Shown here: piece after piece, positions 13,883-20,570 of the stretch
How positions within the stretch are numbered: position 1 is the stretch's first letter
Layout: every line of letters begins with the position of its first letter
From: Candidatus Blautia intestinipullorum
GTDB taxonomy: Bacteria; Bacillota; Clostridia; Lachnospirales; Lachnospiraceae
NCBI GenBank assembly: GCA_019120475.1
Contig: DWVA01000094.1
Span: 1-20,570, forward strand
Reading direction: 5' to 3'
Length of the DNA stretch: 20,570 bases
Notes under the pieces: generated by a model
The model's input: only the letters and a program-made list of their open reading frames with translations
What the model was told of the DNA's origin: nothing
Database searches by the model: none
Translations under genes and position numbers: made by a program

Positions 13883-14971
13883 TTAGTACTCCAGAGTTTC
13901 CATATATTTCATGTATTTTACCACCATGAGGGCGATCTTAAAGGTAATCGCGTCCTCAAATACTCTCAGATCCAGCCCTGTGCTTTTCTGGAGCTTATCC
14001 AGACGGTACACAAGAGTATTTCTGTGAATATAAAGCTGCCTGGAGGTTTCGGAAACGTTCAGACTGTTCTCAAAGAACTTGTCGATAGTTACCAGAGTTT
14101 CCTCGTCAAAATCATCCGGCGACTTGTTCTCAAAAATTTCCTTAATGAACATTTTGCACAGCGGTATCGGAAGCTGATAGATCAGTCTGCCGATCCCAAG
14201 AGAACTGTAAGCGATCACATCTTTTTCCCCGAAAAAGATCTTGCCTACGTCAAGGGCCATCCTCGCCTCTTTGTAGGAACGGGAAACTTCTTTCAGTTCA
14301 TTGACAATAGTACCGTATGCAATATGCGTCTCTCCATCCTGGCTGTATCCCAGCGTATCCAGGATCGCGTGGGAAAGCTTCTCCATATCGCTGTAGTCTT
14401 CGCCGTCTTCAAGCTGCTTTACAATGATGATGCTCTTCTCATCCACTGCAGTGATGAAATCCTTTGTCTTTCCGCCAAAGAAGCTTTTGACGCTCTCCAT
14501 GATATTGTGGTCTTTTTCCTGCTGCATCTCCATGATCATGACCACACGGCGCACATCCGCGTCTATATGAAGTTTTTTTGCCCGGTTATAAATATCCACA
14601 AGAAGCAGATTGTCCAGAAGAAGATTCTTGATAAAGCTGTCCTTGTCAAACCGTTCTTTATACGCGATGATCAGATTCTGGATCTGGAAAGCGGCAAGCT
14701 TGCCCACCATGTAGGTGTCTTCGTCATCGCCGTGAGCCACCAGTATATATTCAAGCTGGTAATCATCGCATACCTTGAAATACTGAAATCCTTTTACAAG
14801 CTGACTGTCCGCCTGGGATTCCACAAATGCCTGTATATCCCCCGGCTGAATCGAAAAATCGGAAAATGTAGAGGCCAGAACCTTGCCCTCTGTGTCAATA
14901 ATACAGAATTCTGTTCTGGATATTTCTTTTAACCCTTCCAGGGTATTCTGAAGTACCTGATTTGATATCAT
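13883..14971 (-). CDS. PucR/CdaR-type transcriptional regulator with C-terminal helix-turn-helix, 362 aa
   Basis: This is a probable cytoplasmic transcription factor. Residues 1-125 resemble the sugar-diacid-recognition region (LQNTLEGLKEISRTEFCIID, then GKVLASTFSDF). A middle region (about 130-270) is GGDEF-like in pattern, as in CdaR. The C-terminus is the PucR-type helix-turn-helix, NVSETSRQLYIHRNTLVYRL and DLRVFEDAITFKIALM. The true ligand is unknown: no glycerate, glucarate or purine genes lie nearby, and related Clostridial proteins are often next to housekeeping genes. A longer frame starts at an ATG at 15037 with no ribosome site. The ATG at 14971 has AAGGG ten bases before it and is preferred. 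It lies upstream of ftsE in the same direction, separated by 267 bp. I saw no convincing operator in its AT-rich upstream region. Confidence 0.88.
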   Translation of the reverse strand: MISNQVLQNTLEGLKEISRTEFCIIDTEGKVLASTFSDFSIQPGDIQAFVESQADSQLVKGFQYFKVCDDYQLEYILVAHGDDEDTYMVGKLAAFQIQNLIIAYKERFDKDSFIKNLLLDNLLLVDIYNRAKKLHIDADVRRVVMIMEMQQEKDHNIMESVKSFFGGKTKDFITAVDEKSIIIVKQLEDGEDYSDMEKLSHAILDTLGYSQDGETHIAYGTIVNELKEVSRSYKEARMALDVGKIFFGEKDVIAYSSLGIGRLIYQLPIPLCKMFIKEIFENKSPDDFDEETLVTIDKFFENSLNVSETSRQLYIHRNTLVYRLDKLQKSTGLDLRVFEDAITFKIALMVVKYMKYMETLEY

Positions 14972-15113
14972 TTGCTTACATCCCTTCCCATATCTTGTAC
15001 ATGCTTCTTTACAATTTCCCCACAAGAATTTGTACATAGAAATATTTTAATACAAAATCACCAAAAATAAAAGAGGAAAATAGAACTTTTTTACAAATTT
15101 TTGTGTATTTTTC

Positions 15114-15977
15114 CTATCTTTCGATAAAACCTTCCCCATGAACTTCCCGGACATCTCCTACAATGACGAAAGCGGAGGGATCGATCTCGTCCACCTTTTC
15201 CTTAAGGGCGATCAGTTGTTTTTTCCCCAGCACGCAGTACAGCATCAGCTTTTCCTGGCCGGAATACATGCCTTTGGCGCTGATCCCGGTAACGCCCCGG
15301 TCCAGATCGTTCATGATCATTCTGGAAATTTCATCCGGCTTTTCTGTGATAATGTAGACGGATTTTGAAAATTTCAGGCCCTCGATCAATCCGTCGGAAA
15401 CCTTTGTCACAAGAAAAACAGCAATGATCGCATACAGAGCCCGTTCCATTCCAAACACAAAGGCTCCTACAAGGACGATAGTTCCATCTACAAACTGCAT
15501 GATCTGGGCTATAGAATAATGTTTCAGGTATTTCTGGATAAGAGCGGAAAGCATATCTGTCCCTCCGGTAGTACCGCCGCCTAAGAATACCATTCCGATC
15601 CCCACACCCATGAGACAGCCTCCGTAAACCGCTGAGAGCAGCAGATCCTCAGAAAGCGCCCATCCCGGCAGCACAGCAAGCCAAAGGGTAAGCGAACCGT
15701 CTCCGATCAGCGCCTTTTTCGCAAAAGTCATCCCTTTCATCCTTATCGCCAGAAGGAACATGGGAATATTCAGGGTCATATTTGTCAGCCACAGCGGCAC
15801 TTCCCAGCCGTACAGATTTCCGGAAGCAGCCTTTACCAGAATGGAAATGCCGGAAAATCCCCCTGTTACCAGCCCCGCAGCGTCAAAACAGGAACTGATT
15901 CCCAAAGCCATCAGTCCGGTTCCTATGAAAATAGTCAGATATTCGATATACCAGGGTTTCTTTCCTGTAAGTGCCAT
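15114..15977 (-). CDS. YitT family membrane protein with C-terminal DUF2179 domain, 287 aa
   Basis: This is an integral membrane protein of unknown function. Five or six hydrophobic segments fill residues 12-200, with family motifs GLVTGGFSGIS, VFLGGGTTGGTDM and DGTIVLVGAFVFG. A soluble C-terminal DUF2179 domain follows (about 205-285), with VYIITEKPDEIS, RGVTGISAKGMYSG, LYCVLGKKQL and a final DPSAFVIVGDVREVHGEGF. The length is usual for the family. The ATG has AAAGGAGA five to six bases before it. It is 142 bp upstream of the regulator gene, and the weakly structured, T-rich gap between them may carry a poor terminator. Suggested roles in transport or redox stress are not demonstrated here. 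Confidence 0.95.
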   Translation of the reverse strand: MALTGKKPWYIEYLTIFIGTGLMALGISSCFDAAGLVTGGFSGISILVKAASGNLYGWEVPLWLTNMTLNIPMFLLAIRMKGMTFAKKALIGDGSLTLWLAVLPGWALSEDLLLSAVYGGCLMGVGIGMVFLGGGTTGGTDMLSALIQKYLKHYSIAQIMQFVDGTIVLVGAFVFGMERALYAIIAVFLVTKVSDGLIEGLKFSKSVYIITEKPDEISRMIMNDLDRGVTGISAKGMYSGQEKLMLYCVLGKKQLIALKEKVDEIDPSAFVIVGDVREVHGEGFIER

Positions 15978-16031
15978 AGTCTCTCCTTTCTGTTCCGTTA
16001 TTGCTTTGCCATGCTGAAGTTTTTCTAAAAA

Positions 16032-16075
16032 GACGAAAAGAACGGGCGGCGGCCAAATGGCCGCTTCCCGTTCTT
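16032..16075 (-). terminator. Terminator of the OPT-PqqD operon
   Basis: AAGAACGGG (16038-16046) pairs with CCCGTTCTT (16067-16075), and GCGGCC with GGCCGC inside, leaving a short internal mismatch and an AAAT loop. On the minus strand it is followed by TTCGTCTTTTT. It begins 9 bp past the stop codon of the PqqD-like gene. Confidence 0.85.
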
Positions 16076-16083
16076 ATTCTGCC

Positions 16084-16455
16084 CTATTTCTTCGGCATGT
16101 TTACAAATTTCACAAAACGATAGCTCTCTACGATCTGGAAATATTTTACGATTCTGGGATACAGCGGCTCCGCCGCCTCTCCGAATTCTTCTTTTACAAG
16201 AGCCGCGATATCAGCCACAGTCCTTTTTCCATCGATCAACGGCCAGATAAAGCTGCCCTGTCTGTCCAGATGAACCTTGGTAAAACGAGGTTTGCTGAAG
16301 ACTTTCTGAGCGATCGTATTCATGATACCAGTATTTTCCACTTCCAGGATCACACGTTCTTTCAGGTCTTTATGCCATCCCAGAGCTTCATTTCTTTCTG
16401 GAATCAGATCCAGATAGTTAATATCATTATTCTGTTTTTTATTTTTTTTTCTCAT
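16084..16455 (-). CDS. PqqD-like (RiPP recognition element-type) protein, 123 aa
   Basis: PqqD-fold proteins bind peptides, usually a RiPP precursor leader, and present them to a partner enzyme. Residues about 45-120 carry the PqqD pattern: NTIAQKVF, then LDRQGSFIWPLIDGKRTVAD, then IAALVKEEFGE and a final FVKF. Residues 1-40 are an extension rich in Lys and Asn. The stop codon of the OPT transporter and this start share one base (TGATG), so translation is coupled. The ribosome site is weak. Codons 2-5 include nine A in a row, a possible slippage site. No radical-SAM enzyme or precursor peptide is in view. I infer a role with the transporter, possibly binding peptides or regulating it. The family call is good; the function is unknown. 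Confidence 0.85.
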   Translation of the reverse strand: MRKKNKKQNNDINYLDLIPERNEALGWHKDLKERVILEVENTGIMNTIAQKVFSKPRFTKVHLDRQGSFIWPLIDGKRTVADIAALVKEEFGEAAEPLYPRIVKYFQIVESYRFVKFVNMPKK

Positions 16456-18353
16456 CAGGCTTTTCTTTTATTCCACAGTGAGAATTTCAGCAGAAGGAGG
16501 ATCATCAGGATCATGATCACTACGCCGCCGATATTACCCAGGTTGATCACACCGGAAATATCCAGGCTGATTCCTGCTACTGTCAGAATCGCAAGGGCTA
16601 TACCTACCAGACCCTCTCCTGCGATCATACCTGCACAATACAGAGTACCGTTGGTGGACTGAGACTCTCTCTTTTCCTTTGAAACGTTCTTTCTGCCGTC
16701 CATGAACAGACGTACAACGCCGCCGATCATAATGGTAGCGTTCAGATAGATCGGAAGGTAAAGACCGATCGCAAAAGGCATTACCGGAATTCTCAGGATC
16801 TCCAGGCCCAGTGCCAGGAACACGCCGATGAATACCAGGTTCCACGGAAGATTTCCGCCCATGATTCCCTCTACGATCATCTTCATCAGAGCTGCCTGCG
16901 GAGCCGGTACGTTTGCTGTGCCGTATCCCCATGCCGCATCAAGAAGATAGAGAACTCCTCCGATGGCAAGAGCTGCGATCACAACACCCAGCATCTCACC
17001 AATCTGCTGTTTCTTCGGTGTCGCGCCTAAGAGATAACCGGTTTTCAGGTCCTGTGAAGTATCGCCGGCGATCGCCGCAACAACACAGATAACGGAACCG
17101 ATGGCAATAGCGCCTTTCATACCGTCAATACCTGTCTGTCCGCTGGCTTTGATTGCCATTGTGGCAATCAGAAGCGTCGCGATGGCCATACCGGAAACAG
17201 GGTTGTTGGAGCTTCCGATCATACCTACCATGCGGGCAGATACAGTTGCAAAGAAGAAGCCGAACACTACGATCAGAGCTGCACCCAGGAAAGTTACCGG
17301 AATTGCCGGAACCACCCAGATAATGAATACCATGGCAATGATTCCCACAAGAATAGCAGCCATAGAGATATCCTGTTCTGTTCTCAGAGCACTCTTTGCT
17401 GAACCGCCCTTCATGTCTCTCATGGAGTCGCGGAAAGTTCTTACGATCAGCGGCAGAGACTTGATCAGGGAAATAATACCGCCCGTAGCGATTGCTCCGG
17501 CACCGATATATTTTACATAGTTTGTCCAGATATTAGCGGCTCCCCCTTCCGCATAAAGCTGGGCGATAGTCACGCCCTGATCTGCAGGGTACAGCCAGGT
17601 ATCCGGTCCGAACAGACAGATCAGCGGAACGATTACCATCCAGCCTACGAGAGAACCTACGAACATAAAGGAAGCGATTCTCGGTCCTACGATATATCCC
17701 ACACCAAGAAGGGCCGGATATACTTCCATACCGATTTCACCTTTAAAGGATTTAAACGCTGCCGCAACATCGGCAGGAACCACTTTCAGTCCGTCTACTA
17801 TAAATTTGAATACTGCCGCGATTCCCATTCCGGAGAAAACGGTAGCTGCATTGGAGCCGCCTTTTTCACCGGCAAGAAGCACGTCTGCACATGCTGTTCC
17901 TTCCGGATAAGTCAGTGTGGCATGTTCTTTTACGATCAGCGCGTTACGCAGCGGCACCATAAAGAGCACACCGAGAATACCGCCGCAAAGCGCGATCAGT
18001 GTGATCTCTACAAGGCCCGGTTTTTCACAGAGACCTTCTTCTGCCCATAAAAAAAGCGCCGGCATGGTAAAGATAGCGCCGGCTGCCAGTGATTCTCCGG
18101 CAGACCCGATGGTCTGAACCATGTTGCTCTCCAGGATGGAGTTTTTCTTCATAATTACGCGGATGACTCCCATGGAGATAACTGCCGATGGAATGGACGC
18201 AGATATCGTCATACCGACACGAAGACCAAGATAGGCATTGGCCGCGCCGAATACGACAGCGAGAATCAGGCCCATAATTACAGACGTTGCCGTAAATTCC
18301 GGAGTAATCTTTTCCGCCGGAATGTACGGTTTAAACTCTTTGTTGTCGTTCAT
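16455..18353 (-). CDS. OPT family oligopeptide (or metal-chelate) transporter, 632 aa
   Basis: This is a polytopic membrane protein, with about 15 hydrophobic segments, of the OPT superfamily, which takes up oligopeptides or metal chelates coupled to protons. Recognisable family blocks are AYLGLRVGMTISASIPSAV at about 40-60, ILESNMVQTIGSAGESLAAG, LTYPEGTACADVLLAGE, GSSNNPVSGMA and a C-terminal AGMIAGEGLVGIALAIL. The frame extends twelve codons upstream to 18389. I chose the ATG at 18353, preceded by GGGAGAGG six bases away. A strong promoter lies at 18395-18423. It overlaps the PqqD-like gene by one base and forms a two-gene operon that ends at the terminator at 16032-16075. The substrate cannot be told from sequence. 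Confidence 0.93.
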   Translation of the reverse strand: MNDNKEFKPYIPAEKITPEFTATSVIMGLILAVVFGAANAYLGLRVGMTISASIPSAVISMGVIRVIMKKNSILESNMVQTIGSAGESLAAGAIFTMPALFLWAEEGLCEKPGLVEITLIALCGGILGVLFMVPLRNALIVKEHATLTYPEGTACADVLLAGEKGGSNAATVFSGMGIAAVFKFIVDGLKVVPADVAAAFKSFKGEIGMEVYPALLGVGYIVGPRIASFMFVGSLVGWMVIVPLICLFGPDTWLYPADQGVTIAQLYAEGGAANIWTNYVKYIGAGAIATGGIISLIKSLPLIVRTFRDSMRDMKGGSAKSALRTEQDISMAAILVGIIAMVFIIWVVPAIPVTFLGAALIVVFGFFFATVSARMVGMIGSSNNPVSGMAIATLLIATMAIKASGQTGIDGMKGAIAIGSVICVVAAIAGDTSQDLKTGYLLGATPKKQQIGEMLGVVIAALAIGGVLYLLDAAWGYGTANVPAPQAALMKMIVEGIMGGNLPWNLVFIGVFLALGLEILRIPVMPFAIGLYLPIYLNATIMIGGVVRLFMDGRKNVSKEKRESQSTNGTLYCAGMIAGEGLVGIALAILTVAGISLDISGVINLGNIGGVVIMILMILLLLKFSLWNKRKA

Positions 18354-18394
18354 TGATTTCCTCTCCCTTTGTATAATTTTAAAGACCATGTATC

Positions 18395-18423
18395 ATTATA
18401 AACATATAAAGAGGCTTTTGCAA
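18395..18423 (-). promoter_or_regulatory. Sigma-A promoter of the OPT-PqqD operon
   Basis: On the minus strand, TTGCAA (18423-18418), a 17-bp spacer and a perfect TATAAT (18400-18395), 41 bp before the chosen ATG. The 135-bp gap to the VWA gene shows no strong terminator; only an AT-rich hairpin is seen near 18455-18475. Confidence 0.8.
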
Positions 18424-18488
18424 GAATATTTTTATCTATTTTGCACATTTTTCTATAGAAAATTTTCATTTTCCGTCAAGAAATCCTG

Positions 18489-20288
18489 TCATCCCTCCGC
18501 TTCCAACTGTTTCGTCAGATATCTTCCTACAATTTTAGAAAAATTACGGATGTCACGGATATATGCAAAATCTTTTCCGAATATTTTTTTCTCTGTGGCC
18601 AGGTCCTTTTCTTCTCCTGCAAAGACTCCCAGAACACTCACATTCAGGTTTCTGAGACGGCGTACCTCCGTAGCCGTATCCGCCACAGCTTCTTTTCCCT
18701 GATAAGGCCTGGGATTCCTCGCGTTCGGACGGTTCACGATCACATCGTAGGGCCTGCCGTCGCTGAGTACGATAAGGATCTTTTTCTCTTCTTCCCTCTG
18801 CAAAAGTCCGTATCCTGCTGTTTTCACCGCAAGTCCGTCTCTGTTGTTGGAAGAGGTGACGTAGTTGAAAATATTTTCATTGGCGGTTCTCGGATCGTCG
18901 TACTCCCGGAAACGGTGAAGGATCGTATAATCCCAGAAGGTACAAAAACTCATCACTCTGTGAGGAATATCCACAGTGCTGAGCGCCTCGCTTATAATGT
19001 ATGCCTGAAGGGCAACCTCTCCCTGACGGCTCATCTGAGATCCGCTGGCGTCGATAAGTACGTCCACCACAAAATCAGAAGCGTCGTTTTTCAGCTCCCG
19101 CACGAACACCTTGGCGTCGCTGCTCCTTCCGATCCGCCACAGTCTTGCCGGAACGATCCGTCCCCTGTCCGACAGCACAGTCTGAGGCTCCTTTCGCAGC
19201 ACCAGTTCTTTTCTTAAGGTATCTGTCAGGACTTTGATATTGTTTTTTACAAGTCTGTGTTTGTCATGATACAGCCATATATTTTTATTTCTCAGACGCT
19301 TCGCATATTCATACTGATAATTCCTCTTTACCGGATTTTTCAGAACGCCCTCCGTAAAATAGAGGCTGCAGTCCCCGTGGATTCCCCGGCACATCAGATG
19401 ATTCATTCTTTTTTCTTCCATCTCGCTGAGATATGTTTTCCCATAATTCAGTTCCACATAAGTATGGGCCTTTTCCAGCGCTTCCGGAGACAAAACGGTG
19501 ATCTTATGTTTTTTCCGGCGCTTTTCTTCCATCTCCTCTGTAACGGCGCTGCTTTCCAGGTTTGTCATATTGCTGGTAAGCTGTTTTACATAGCTTTCCA
19601 GAGCCTCCTCGTACATCTCCTCGGAAAGAAAATCCTCCCAGGAATATTCCATAAGTTCTTCCAGAGTTACGGAAAGCACCTTTTCCAGAGATCCATGTCT
19701 TCTTTCAAACATGGGATCGATCACAGAATTATACAGACGGTCGATGATCTTTATCAGTTCCATGGTATCGGAAGCTGTTTCCGCCTGCCTCACTATATCC
19801 AAAAAAATCCGGATACTTTTCTCCGTCCGGAATTCCGTCCCGTCCAGTCTTCTTCTTAAAACAGCGATCTTCAGCCTTCCCAGCACGTCTTCCTGGGAGG
19901 GCATCGTTTCAAACTCCTGATCAAGGATATCTTCAAATGCCTGCCTCTGCATTCTTCTGACGCCGGGACGTTCCGCGCATATTTTCTCCCCGATAGCTTC
20001 CTCAATGCAAAGCTGGGCAATAGAGGTAAGTTCCTCCTCTCCTGCCTGGCAGAAAATCTTTTTCACAAGATAAAGCCCCAGCATGTCCTTGTCGTAATAG
20101 CGCGCAAAAGCGCCCTCTTTGATCCCGTCGTAAAGGGCGATGGCCTCGGATCTTAAAAAAAGCTCTGTATTGGGTTTAAATTCCAGGGTATAATCGCCGC
20201 TTACTGTCCACAGAAGATTTTTTATTCTGTTTTCCAGCTCCAGCCGTCTGTCTTCAAGCTCCGGGATTCCGGAATCCTCTTTATTCAT
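18489..20288 (-). CDS. VWA-domain protein partnered with a MoxR-type ATPase, 599 aa
   Basis: This is a cytoplasmic protein with a C-terminal von Willebrand A domain (about 403-590), with an intact metal-ion site DASGSQ at 413-418 and a second block VLSDGRPYD. The N-terminal 400 residues are mainly helical and charged (EEMEEKRRKKHK near 255) and resemble the NorD/CobT-like VWA class, which works with a MoxR-family AAA+ ATPase to insert metals or remodel partner complexes. The moxR gene directly upstream overlaps it by eight bases, which supports a joint function. Target enzymes are not in the window, so names such as NorD or CobT would be guesses. The first ATG at 20294 is too close to its ribosome site; the ATG at 20288 has GAGG six bases away. 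Confidence 0.9.
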   Translation of the reverse strand: MNKEDSGIPELEDRRLELENRIKNLLWTVSGDYTLEFKPNTELFLRSEAIALYDGIKEGAFARYYDKDMLGLYLVKKIFCQAGEEELTSIAQLCIEEAIGEKICAERPGVRRMQRQAFEDILDQEFETMPSQEDVLGRLKIAVLRRRLDGTEFRTEKSIRIFLDIVRQAETASDTMELIKIIDRLYNSVIDPMFERRHGSLEKVLSVTLEELMEYSWEDFLSEEMYEEALESYVKQLTSNMTNLESSAVTEEMEEKRRKKHKITVLSPEALEKAHTYVELNYGKTYLSEMEEKRMNHLMCRGIHGDCSLYFTEGVLKNPVKRNYQYEYAKRLRNKNIWLYHDKHRLVKNNIKVLTDTLRKELVLRKEPQTVLSDRGRIVPARLWRIGRSSDAKVFVRELKNDASDFVVDVLIDASGSQMSRQGEVALQAYIISEALSTVDIPHRVMSFCTFWDYTILHRFREYDDPRTANENIFNYVTSSNNRDGLAVKTAGYGLLQREEEKKILIVLSDGRPYDVIVNRPNARNPRPYQGKEAVADTATEVRRLRNLNVSVLGVFAGEEKDLATEKKIFGKDFAYIRDIRNFSKIVGRYLTKQLEAEG

Positions 20289-20570
20289 AAACATCCTCTT
20301 TTGTCCAGTCTTTTGGTATCCTGGTACGGACTATATCTTCTATGATTTCCTTTTCAAATGCGTCAAAAGTTTTATTGACGACTCCCATCTGAAGAGCTTT
20401 CCATGGAGAAAGTCCCGCGCTTACGATCTTCATAGCCGCCAGAAGCCCTCTTAAATCCAGTGACTTTGTGGATATCTCCCCGTTCATCGCCTTTAGCTGA
20501 ATATCAAGAAATACGCCGGCGAACTGTTCCACCGCATCTGGTTTTGCCGCCGGAAACATCCTCTTAAAGA
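20281..20570 (-). CDS. MoxR-type AAA+ ATPase, C-terminal end only (runs off right edge)
   Basis: Only the last 96 codons are visible; the Walker motifs lie beyond the edge. The visible part is a helical lid/C-terminal domain, with KRMFPAAKPDAVEQFAGVF, then DLRGLLAAMKIVSAGLSPW and a final ALQMGVVNKTFDAFEKE. It has the form of the C-terminal domain of CbbQ/NorQ/MoxR ATPases. The stop codon overlaps the start of the VWA gene, with its ribosome site inside this gene, so the two should be made together. The assignment rests on this C-terminal pattern and on the VWA neighbour. Confidence 0.8.
   Translation of the reverse strand, partial: FKRMFPAAKPDAVEQFAGVFLDIQLKAMNGEISTKSLDLRGLLAAMKIVSAGLSPWKALQMGVVNKTFDAFEKEIIEDIVRTRIPKDWTKEDVYE

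Noticed and set aside
13868..14932. 354-codon plus-strand open frame opposite the PucR/CdaR-type regulator
   Set aside because: It lies wholly antisense to a well-supported gene, has no ribosome site, and its protein has no recognisable domain. It is a by-product of codon bias.
13883..14971. Naming the regulator CdaR with a sugar-diacid ligand
   Set aside because: The domain type fits but no glycerate or glucarate genes lie nearby, and the ligand is unknown.
18489..20288. Naming the VWA protein NorD or CobT
   Set aside because: Only the VWA class is supported; no nitric oxide reductase or cobaltochelatase genes are visible.
1..20570. CRISPR array, tRNA, rRNA or insertion sequence
   Set aside because: No regularly spaced repeats, cloverleaf sequences, ribosomal RNA or transposase frames were found on either strand.

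Overview
The window looks like a stretch of a Lachnospiraceae-type gut Clostridium (Firmicutes). The genes have strong AGGAGG-type ribosome sites and sigma-A promoters. The protein repertoire is also typical: a B12-dependent ribonucleotide reductase with an ATP cone, a PTS trehalose system with fused EIIA, FtsEX plus an S41 protease, YitT, DegV, a PucR/CdaR-type regulator, an OPT transporter with a PqqD partner, and a MoxR/VWA pair. No rRNA, tRNA, CRISPR array or insertion sequence is visible. Almost every gene is on the minus strand; the one clear exception is treR.

From left to right: (1) The 5' part of nrdJ (class II ribonucleotide reductase) leaves the window on the left. A strong NrdR box and a weak partner box, 32 bp apart, lie upstream of it. 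(2) A trehalose module follows. treP (PTS EIIBCA) and treC (trehalose-6-phosphate hydrolase) form a minus-strand operon, with treR divergent. The shared intergenic region holds two TTGTTTAAACA operators 32 bp apart, one of them between the -35 and -10 of treP. (3) Beyond a large nested-hairpin terminator come two poorly known genes: a small Clostridial conserved protein, and a protein with a PD-(D/E)XK nuclease-like signature. (4) Next are a secreted protein with two FN3-like domains and a phage-endolysin-like C-terminal domain, then a DegV/FakB fatty-acid-binding protein. (5) A cell-envelope cluster reads ftsE, ftsX, S41/PDZ protease, preceded by TGTAAC direct repeats that match the WalR box. 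A PucR/CdaR-type regulator and a YitT membrane protein lie upstream. (6) An OPT-family transporter overlaps a PqqD-like peptide-binding protein by one base. (7) At the right edge, a VWA protein overlaps the 3' end of a MoxR-type AAA+ ATPase that runs out of the window.

Most of the region is ordinary chromosomal housekeeping. The least explained parts are the OPT/PqqD pair (a RiPP-recognition-type domain with no radical-SAM enzyme in view), the orphan PD-(D/E)XK protein, the FN3/endolysin-like secreted protein, and the regulatory DNA of nrdJ, tre and ftsEX. In several genes the longest open frame starts at a TTG or GTG with no ribosome site. I moved those starts to an internal ATG with a proper ribosome site and say so in each entry.
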